A stretch of 64,000 bases of DNA from Membranipora membranacea. Its lineage: Eukaryota; Bryozoa; Gymnolaemata; Cheilostomatida; Membraniporidae. The DNA lies in assembly GCA_914767715.1 (NCBI GenBank), contig OU612071.1, positions 20,146,948 through 20,210,947 of the forward strand, read 5' to 3'. Position 1 is the first letter of the stretch, and each line of letters opens with the position of its first letter. The position numbers and the translations under genes were made by a program. Below are positions 57,419 through 64,000 of this stretch, piece by piece. A model generated the notes under the pieces. That model had not been told where the DNA came from. It saw only the letters and a list, made by a program, of their open reading frames with translations, and did not search any database.

Positions 57419-58273
57419 CTATGTAATCGGTACTACCATATAGTCAGTGAGATCCAAGGTAAAGGCTGTCCAGAATTTCGTCTTCTCGCTCCTGGACTTT
57501 TTACATTTGTTACATTTACTACTTTCTGCTGGACATTTTCCACCAAAGTGCCGCCATTTTCCACATTTCTGGCATTGACTTTTCAGCTCGAGATCATTTT
57601 TCTGCTGCCACTGTCTTCTCTTGTCAGTTGATAGGGTGTCGATGTTATTGGATTCTTCTTTATTTGAGGCTATGTTCTCTCCCATCTTTTCTGCTTGTGA
57701 TTGGTGTGAGATAAACTGTTTTGCCTTTTGTATGCATAACTCAAGAGTTAGGTTTTCTGTGTCAATGAGATATTTCCTTAACTCTGAATCTCTCACTCCT
57801 ACCACTATTCGATCTCTGACGAGTTCTGGTTTCATAACACCGTACTCACAGTTTTCACTCTGTGTTTGTAAACGGACGACAAATGCGTGTATAGATTCGC
57901 TTGAATCTTGTACCATTTGGTTGAACACTAGTCTTTCATAAATCACGTTCTTTACTGGTTCAAAGTACTCGTCAAAAAACTTAATCACATTTGCTAGAGT
58001 TTTCTTCTTAGCAGCTACGCTCTGGTCAAATACAAACTGATTATAAACCGGAACAGCATCACTTCCCATGACTACCAACATGTGACAAATCTTTTCATCT
58101 TCTGTTGTCATAGCATCAATACCCTTTACTACTTTATAGATGGCAAACTGCTCTTTGAAAATTTTCCATTTTGCATTTAAATTGCTTGCTGTTAAATCAA
58201 TGGTCTTCACAAACTTTTCTTGTTTACTTTCACTGGTAGCCATTTTAGCTGATAATTCTAATCTACAATTCAC
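57419..58273 (-). CDS. gag: Gag polyprotein
   Basis: 284 codons. The likely start is the second Met (MATSESKQEKF, 58243), though the first at 58273 is also open. The first two thirds are helical capsid-like sequence of the retrotransposon gag type (FFDEYFEPVKNVIYERLVFN and a VVRLQTQSENCEYG stretch), which forms the particle. Near the end is one CCHC zinc knuckle, CQKCGKWRHFGGKC, for nucleic-acid binding; a second knuckle begins (CNKC) but is cut short, compared with two in many related elements. The pol frame is -1 relative to gag and overlaps its last roughly 28 nt, so Pol would need a frameshift, but no canonical slippery heptamer is visible. Confidence 0.9.
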   Translation of the reverse strand: MNCRLELSAKMATSESKQEKFVKTIDLTASNLNAKWKIFKEQFAIYKVVKGIDAMTTEDEKICHMLVVMGSDAVPVYNQFVFDQSVAAKKKTLANVIKFFDEYFEPVKNVIYERLVFNQMVQDSSESIHAFVVRLQTQSENCEYGVMKPELVRDRIVVGVRDSELRKYLIDTENLTLELCIQKAKQFISHQSQAEKMGENIASNKEESNNIDTLSTDKRRQWQQKNDLELKSQCQKCGKWRHFGGKCPAESSKCNKCKKSRSEKTKFWTAFTLDLTDYMVVPIT

Positions 58274-58497
58274 TTTTATACAGTTACACTGTTCTCACTA
58301 CTTTTGGCTAGGAATGTAACACAATTCCTTTCTGCACTCTGTGAGAGCTTCTGAGATTCAACAAATCTCTCACCACTTTCTTATTCTGAGACTGATGCTT
58401 GTTTTGTGACCCGAGCAAATTCAACTAATTTGCTAGAATCTGACCTCTGAAAAATTCCACAAATCTATCTGGTCTGAATCGAGTTCTGGTGGGTGTT

Positions 58498-58509
58498 ATT
58501 CTGACACCA
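58498..58509 (-). other. Primer-binding site candidate
   Basis: TGGTGTCAGAAT directly after the 5' LTR in element orientation. TGGT pairs with a tRNA 3' ACCA end; the priming tRNA was not identified. Confidence 0.7.
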
Positions 58510-58778
58510 TGTTGTAAGATGGACTCACCAGTGGTTGGTCTTTAGATAGGTGCTCGATGGACATAAGGATGGACAGTCTTCGGTCTACAATAGGACGGAT
58601 ATCTCTAGCTAGGTTATTCTTGCTTCTCCTTCACTCGGTCACCATTCATAGTCTGGTTCTCTCCTTCCGTGCTCCTAGGTCGATCCCCCTCTGTAGATTT
58701 GTATATGAGTCTATCTCGACTCTACTGATATTGTTCTCAGACTATTGTTTAGTGAGTCCACTTTCACTATCTATAACA
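58510..58778 (-). repeat. 5' LTR
   Basis: 269 bp, identical to the 3' LTR except two positions (near 58640 and 58747). Followed by the CTTAT duplication at 58779-58783. Confidence 0.95.
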
Positions 58779-58984
58779 CTTATCCCCACAAACGGTGAGA
58801 GCAAGTCATCTCAATACACCACTTTTTGTAACACTGGCAGTTTCATGAACGCGCGATTCTGTGATACACTGAAAATAAAAAACTAAAGCTTAGCTGGCCA
58901 GCTGTCGGTGCTGTGACTGTAATATCTTTACCATGGTACCAAGCGGAAATAATCTTCGGTACTGGCTCGGTGTCATCGATTTCA

Positions 58985-59540
58985 AGGTTAGATTGAGTAA
59001 TACTCTAGCTGAAGTGCTACAGGTAACATAGCAGGAAGGAATAATCCCTCGCAGTCTACATGAATAATGTCAAAAGTTTGGCCCTGGGCCTTGTGCTTAG
59101 TCAGACTCCAAGCCAATTTTAGAGGGTATTGAAGCCTGGTGGCTTTGAGATTTGGTGTTGAACAGAACAAAAAATGTACAATATTTATAATACAACTGCT
59201 TCTCATCTTGACTGAAACTCCAAGTGTCAAGTAAGACGACAACACCCCATCGTGCCATTAGCAGCATCAGGGATGTTTTATTTGGCTATTACGGGTGCAT
59301 CAGTTATTAAAACCAGCTCCTTCTTGGCCAATAGTCTTATGCTGCCAGTATCGGTAGACCTGAATGTCTTGCAACATCCTTTCAGATTGCTTAGTCTTAC
59401 AGAGTTTTGTAGTGAGACATTCCTAACAAAACATAGCCTTGTCACACGGCCGCGGGTTTTGGTTTTTTGGTTTGCTCCGACAAACCTAAACAATAAAAAC
59501 CCATATTCGCACGACAAGGCTAGTTCAAACAGCATAGAAC
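58985..59540 (-). pseudogene. PIF1/Helitron-type helicase, C-terminal motifs
   Basis: Reads STDTGSIRLLAKKELVLITD then VIAK, a TAA stop, and NIPDAANGTMG, which corresponds to the GAPVML-x-x-N-x-NGTRG region of PIF1 helicases. After a frame break it reads RLQYPLKLAWSLTKHKAQGQ and VDCEGLF, the motif with the conserved HKAQG (motif V/VI area). So this is the C-terminal third of a PIF1 ATPase/helicase, broken by one stop and at least one frameshift. Helitron transposons carry this helicase; nothing decides here between a Helitron and a cellular-type PIF1. Confidence 0.7.
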
Positions 59541-59675
59541 CACTGAGTTCTGTAGCGGCTCTCCCCTCATGGAGTTCAGTAACTCTACAGTCTGTTGTAA
59601 ATTCCTTTCTATATATTTACATTCATCTTTACTCTTACATGTATAGTAAAGCATTATTAGAACTGCAAATGAACA

Positions 59676-59676
59676 A

Positions 59677-59708
<32 letters not shown>

Positions 59709-59777
59709 ATGTATGTATGTATGTATGTATGTATGTATGTATGTATGTATGTATGTATGTATGTATGTATGTATGTA
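59676..59777 (+). repeat. (GT)n/(TATG)n microsatellite
   Basis: GT run followed by about 22 copies of ATGT. Long open frames through it on both strands (MYVC and YIHT repeats) are artefacts. Confidence 0.95.
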
Positions 59778-59799
59778 TTTTGTATCAATTTTCATGATC

Positions 59800-60480
59800 A
59801 AATTTGTTTGTTTTCCCGAGTGCTCCGTTATAAAATAAAGACATAAAAATTCTCAATAAAAGAATGACTAGGAATACACATACAATGAGTTATAAAAAGA
59901 TAGAGTTTAGCAGTCTTGCAAAGTTTGACCTAAAACAGAATTTTCTTGCATTTAAAGTAGCAGACAACCACAAAAGTAATATTTTGATATTTGATGTGTG
60001 ATGTTGTACTACTTCTAAATTTGCAGGTTATAAAAAATATTAAATTAGAAAATTTTTATTATTTCAATTGCAAATTCTCATCCACCATTTTGTTTCAGTA
60101 ACAGGCATACCCAATATGATTGGCCAAGTGTTAATACTCTCGAAATAAATATATTGCTGGAAAAAGTTGATGAAAAAAAGTATTTGCTTCTAGAATTTAT
60201 GCAGTTATCTTTTGTTTGTTTTAATCTAAATACATAAACATTAATGTCAATTGAAAAATCATCTATAAAAACAATGTTTTCGACTTCAATAAAAAAAACG
60301 CTTTCCTATGAGATTATAAACAAAACATAGCTTCCCAATTTAATTCAGTTTTTGCAGCCATTGGGGTTTATGGGCTGCTGACTGCCCTGTTGTGCAAAAC
60401 CAGCGCTTATACCCATGGATTTCCATTGTTGAGTATGTTACCAATCTGTGAAGGCAAATTGCAAGTTGGATTTATATCTA
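59800..60480. other. No recognised gene
   Basis: AT-rich sequence, likely intron or decayed spacer in the helicase locus. The plus-strand open frame at 60390-60689 overlaps the antisense of the LINE fragment and is not supported. Confidence 0.4.
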
Positions 60481-60539
60481 GTGGTACCAGGGTTGTATGC
60501 CACTTTTATCTGTATTTTGGCAATTTCTCAAAGTCTACG

Positions 60540-61440
60540 ATGAGTCTAGTCCACAGCATTTCATGCGGAAACACATGGTTTTGTGATGATTTGTGGTTTA
60601 CCTCGCTGATGTTTGTGGGGGAGATATGGTGTTGGCTTAGACGACATACTACAGTGATGGTGTGGTTGTATTGTTTAATGTCGTCTTGATTTAGGTGTCC
60701 ATAGGTTATGGATAGGTGGTAAGACTTGACACTTCCTATAAAGGTGGTGTAAGCTAGCTGAATTGTGGTTGGAATGACATTGAGGTAGGCTAACTGTTAC
60801 ACAATTAATAATCTTTTGTTGGCCTTCTCGACTGGCTTCACTGTGTTGGTGACAAATGAGAGTTTTCTTTACAGTGTTGTTACAAGGTAATTGTACTGGT
60901 TAAATCTCTCTATATCTGCGTCATTGATGGTGATTTGTATGGGATCAGGGTCATCTCGTTTATTACAGAAAGTTACGGTCAGGAAGTTGTACACCCATGT
61001 GATTATGTTGTTCTCAGTCAGGGTCTCTATCAATTTAGAACTGTTAATGGTATTGAATGCACTACTAAAGTCTTTAAAGACAGCACGCACATAGTTCTTA
61101 GCTGTTTTGTCAAGATTTGCAGTGATTCTGTCAAGTAGTCCGAGTAGCGCATCTTCTGTGCTGCGCTTTTGATGGTAAACATACGGGTTGGGGGTCTTTG
61201 ATTTGCGAACTGATATTGGGGGAGACTAGGCTGGAGTGAGGGCAATCGGGCGATAGTCCTTTGGTTCACAAGCACGTTTTACTTTTGGCAGCTGTGTGAT
61301 GTTGGCAGATTTCCAAATCTTAGGTACTTGGCCCATTATACAGTTATTGTAGAGTTTGGACATGGGTTCAGCTAGACAGTCAGCGAGCATTTTCAGAATG
61401 CGGGCTGAGATAATGTCTGATGAATTGTACCTAGAAGTAA
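60540..61440 (-). pseudogene. LINE reverse transcriptase fragment
   Basis: Minus-strand blocks of a non-LTR RT: ISARILKMLADCLAEPMSKL, VPKIWKSANITQLPKVKRAC, KDYRPIALTP (classic DYRPI-x-LTP, about 61245-61280), YHQKRSTEDALLGLLDRI, then VFKDFSSAFNTINSSKL (catalytic motif A, with the first Asp; about 61050-61090). Frameshifts, a stop after LTPA, and loss of the later FADD box show it is dead. It sits between PIF1 helicase parts. The endonuclease fragment at 1 kb is a similar LINE type but not provably the same family. Confidence 0.75.
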
Positions 61441-62161
61441 TTTTTACAGTTATGTGAAACTTGAGAATTGGAAAGAGGGAGGTGCTATATGGCTACTGTG
61501 ATTTTAATGCACATGAAACAGTTGCAGATCTAGAATCGGAAAGTATTCAGTAGTTAGCGCGCCAAATACGCTGACAAAATAAAGCTCAAGTACAGAGTTT
61601 TATCACCATCTGCCGCTGTGGCTGAACAAGTATGTGTCTGGTTAAATTTTTATCAAGAGGGCTTGTGAAAAACAATTCCCCAGTGTCGTTGGTGTTGGGA
61701 ACAGGAGGTAGTGCTGTCCAACAAAAATCATCCTTATGCCTCCAAAGGGTAGATGTGAGGACTGTAAAACAATGAAAATCATTCGCATCTTGAACACTTT
61801 TTTTTTAATTTATGTGTTTTGTAACCGAACTGTTTGGCCTAAGAGGTGTTCAGATTTGGTTTATAAATTGGTCAAACAGACTCATTTAAGATGGACATGA
61901 TAAACCAACTGCTGCACAAGTCCCATATTGAATGTTTTTGCATCTCAAGTGTGAAGTTAATTGCAATATTTAAAGCCGGTGGTTGATGGCTGCCAATAAT
62001 GCAGAATTGCCAATGAATATTTTCCAACAAGGAAGCTGTCATCGGTAGAATCGGAATAGAATGTGATCTATGCATTGAGAATTTTGCGTGTTCAAGTTAC
62101 AATAATATATGCAATGGTCTTTATTCAAAGAGAGTGACAAGCTGCCTAATCTTACTCTTAC
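61441..62161. other. No recognised gene
   Basis: Nothing supported; probably intron of the helicase gene. Confidence 0.35.
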
Positions 62162-62239
62162 TGTCCGAAATACCGTCTCAATCTTTTCGATAATTAATCT
62201 TGACAACATGCTGACCTCGTCGATGATACATAGGTCTCT
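62162..62239 (-). pseudogene. PIF1-type helicase, Walker B exon
   Basis: A 78-bp exon with acceptor TTTCTTTTACAG and donor GTAAGA. It reads RDLCIIDEVSMLSRLIIEKI; IIDEVSM is the Walker B/motif II of PIF1 helicases (usually LIIDEISM). Good splice borders. Confidence 0.65.
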
Positions 62240-63276
62240 CTGTAAAAGAAAAAGATAATTGTCTATACAAGACAGCAATAAATGTATTGAATTTCTCTCA
62301 CCTGAAATAAAATGCTTAGATCAACTAGTTGAAACAAAAGCAGTCTCAGTATGTTTGTTTTGGACCACAAGGCTTCTTGATTATTTTACATTGGATTTTA
62401 GAGATTACTGATGGTATCACAGGATCACAGGTTTTATTTTAATCCTCGAAGGTTCCGTGAAACTGGAATAGAAAATGGTGCAATTAATGTGGTGCATAAA
62501 AATGTGCCTCGTTCAATAAAAATGCCGTCAATAATTAACTATTCAATTTAACGCAAACTATAAGGAACAATATACTCAAAGATCAAATAAACACAAATCT
62601 AAACCCTATTAATTAATTTTGAATGTACCGAGAAATAAAAGAGATATTAAGTCAAGTGAACTTGGAGTCGAATTATTTTAACCTACAGAAAACAGAATTT
62701 AATTTATAACATACCTTTTTGCTCCTTTAGTAATTCCCCAAATATTACCTTTGCCCAGAAAAATAGATAAATATAGTTCAAGTTTATACAACTCAAGTTT
62801 ACTGAGCCTGTGAGGAAAACCTCAAACACCAAGGCTCACAGGGCAACTAAAGGCTTGAGGAATTTGCTCGCCAAATTAATCCATCAGTGCAGATAATTGG
62901 ACACAAAACACAATAGCCCGGTACCGCACAAAGCCATGCAGCTATGGCCAATTAGGCACAACTCCCAGTGAATGGCAAAGGATCTAAACCGCCGTGAAGC
63001 AGCCACAATGTTATTATAAAGATCCTCGTTGCTTCCTATCATGATTTGAATTTTGTCCAATTCTTGTTTCTGTTAGTCTGTTGCGAGTGGGTATTTTGGA
63101 TTTCCTGATTGGAAACAAAATTCCGAGTATGCACCACTAGGAGGGAAACCATTTTACATGATGTTTTCCTATCGGTAATTGAATTTAGACGCAGCTGGTG
63201 ATCTAAAATGTTGTGAGAAGTCCATCACAAAACTACATCTGATTGATAACCTGAAAGTCACTTGTCATTGACTTAC
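62240..63276. other. Probable intron, no recognised feature
   Basis: Lies between the Walker B exon and the upstream exon with Walker A. No motif or repeat found. Confidence 0.35.
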
Positions 63277-63450
63277 CATAATGATCTTTAGTTGATGGGT
63301 ATTTTGGAGTACCAGCTCCGACAGTTGAAAACTTATGGATGGTTTGGCCATCTAGAGAAGCCAGCCCAGTAGGTGCTGTTATAGCAACCGTATTAGAGTG
63401 ATGATAATTTTCTTTGATAAACTTTGAGCTTCATTTTTCCAGTGCCTGAT
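63277..63450 (-). pseudogene. PIF1-type helicase, Walker A and motif Ia exon
   Basis: On the minus strand LLSGTGK (about 63440-63450) is the end of a Walker A loop, and after a frame change VAITAPTGLASLDGQTIHKF is motif Ia of PIF1 helicases (usually VAVTAPTGIAA then HSF). It ends at donor GTAAGTC (63276). The hAT copy begins immediately upstream in gene sense, cutting off the N-terminus. Confidence 0.65.
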
Positions 63451-63458
63451 AAAAGCAT

Positions 63459-63700
63459 AACTGGGGCTGTGAAAAAATCGCGTTATTTAGACGGTTAATG
63501 CGATTAAACCAAATTAAGATCAATCTGATTAATTAAAAGATTAATTTTCATCTTCTTGTAAATTGATTTTTTTTCTTTTTAATTTTTATCACATTTTATT
63601 GGCTTTTCAGGCCACTGAAGTGTAACAAAAAAAAAAAATAGAAAATAAAAGATTTCAAAAAAGATTAAAATTAATTTTTAAATTTTAACCTAACAAAGCT
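63459..63700 (+). mobile_element. Truncated hAT element, second copy
   Basis: Begins TGGGGCTGTGAAAAAATCGC and is collinear, in opposite orientation, with the right half of the 32732-33220 element (shared GATTAA/TTAATC words, then ATTTTTATCACATTTTATTG, TTTCAGGCCACTGA). The far terminus is not found. Confidence 0.65.
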
Positions 63701-64000
63701 TGGTAAGACAGGCAAACATAAGACATTCCTGGATTGTATTCCATTATAGCTAAACCCTTATAGTTTTGGTGCATGAGGGTCACGTTTATTGTGGAAATCT
63801 ATTCTAGCTCCCTGGTTCTCTCTGACCTCCCATTTGTATATCATTCAGAAGTCAGGCTGCCAGAAGTTCACTTCCTGTGGTTACCTATCCACAGTGAAGG
63901 CTACAGCAGGGTGGCATGTAGATGCTGCTTCAAGGCTGCACTAAAAGACCAGAGGTGTTTGATCTCCCAGATTAGAGCAGGCAAGCTGTTCAGACGCGTG
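63701..64000. other. Window edge, no firm feature
   Basis: A plus-strand frame runs to the window end (RLPEVHFLWLPIHSEGYSRV and on) and could be a coding fragment cut by the edge, but no family is recognised. Confidence 0.25.

Larger units (their letters stand above)
52970..58778 (-). mobile_element. Complete Ty3/Gypsy retrotransposon
   Basis: A 5,809-bp element on the minus strand. LTRs at 58510-58778 (5') and 52970-53238 (3') are each 269 bp, start TG and end CA, and differ at only two positions, both A/G. A perfect 5-bp target duplication CTTAT flanks it. Order on the minus strand: 5' LTR, primer-binding site, gag (58273-57419), pol in protease, RT, RNase H, integrase order (57353-54246), ORF3 with SGNH-esterase character (54120-53512), an A-rich stretch, polypurine tract, 3' LTR. 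The integrase after RT places it in Metaviridae (Ty3/Gypsy). Near-identical LTRs and open frames show a recent insertion that may still be competent; activity is not shown by sequence alone. Confidence 0.95.

Noticed and set aside
57025-57941. Plus-strand open frames of 106-133 codons
   Set aside because: Antisense to gag and pol of the retrotransposon.
59252-59801. Long open frames on both strands (plus 181 codons, minus 93)
   Set aside because: The C-terminal half is the ATGT microsatellite; the plus frame is antisense to PIF1 helicase remains.

Overview
The window reads as a repeat-rich, AT-rich, intron-bearing genome of an invertebrate animal. The evidence is the GT/AG splice sites, the density of animal-type DNA transposons (hAT, piggyBac, pogo), LINE remnants, a Ty3/Gypsy LTR element, and PIF1-like and Ulp1-like genes typical of mobile DNA in non-vertebrate metazoans. 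A sponge, cnidarian or similar host is plausible but the sequence does not decide it. No bacterial gene organisation, operon, CRISPR array or rRNA gene is seen, and no complete cellular gene could be named.

Region 1 (1-2.4 kb) holds a LINE endonuclease fragment on the minus strand. Region 2 (about 2.4-25.5 kb) is a diverged tandem array of four copies of a roughly 3.5-5 kb unit. Each copy carries the same exon-like blocks in the same order (called b, c, d and e here), with conserved splice sites, followed by a longer block (S8) that also occurs dispersed elsewhere in the window. Exon c is 93 bp in all four copies and exon e is 127, 127 and 121 bp in three. Several copies have stops or frameshifts, so the array mixes possibly functional and decayed copies of a gene I do not recognise. 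Unit 2 has taken up a pogo-like fragment that is itself interrupted by a chimeric U2 snRNA retrocopy with an 18-bp target duplication. Unit 4 is split by a 4.48-kb TTAA-flanked piggyBac-type insertion that contains a hAT element, a tRNA-like SINE and an internal inverted repeat.

Region 3 (25.5-53 kb) is a graveyard of broken minus-strand genes, mostly transposon-derived: a transposase-like pseudogene (26.4-27.3 kb), an Ulp1-type protease piece (31.2-32.1 kb), two pogo/Tigger-type transposase pieces (42.8-43.1 and 44.8-45.9 kb), and two sets of unrecognised exons (49.7-51.3 and 51.7-52.7 kb). Two non-autonomous hAT elements with perfect 8-bp target duplications lie at 32.7 and 40.4 kb. A segment of about 1 kb is duplicated at 43.2-44.3 and 48.6-49.5 kb.

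Region 4 (52,970-58,778) is the best-preserved element: a complete, recent Ty3/Gypsy retrotransposon on the minus strand. It has 269-bp LTRs differing at 2 positions, a 5-bp target duplication, open gag and pol, and a third open frame in the env position that looks like an SGNH/GDSL-type esterase preceded by a good splice acceptor. I consider this the most interesting system in the window.

Region 5 (58.8-64 kb) holds a decayed PIF1/Helitron-type helicase on the minus strand, with helicase motifs spread over 4.4 kb, a LINE reverse-transcriptase remnant between them, and a second partial copy of the hAT element found at 32.7 kb.
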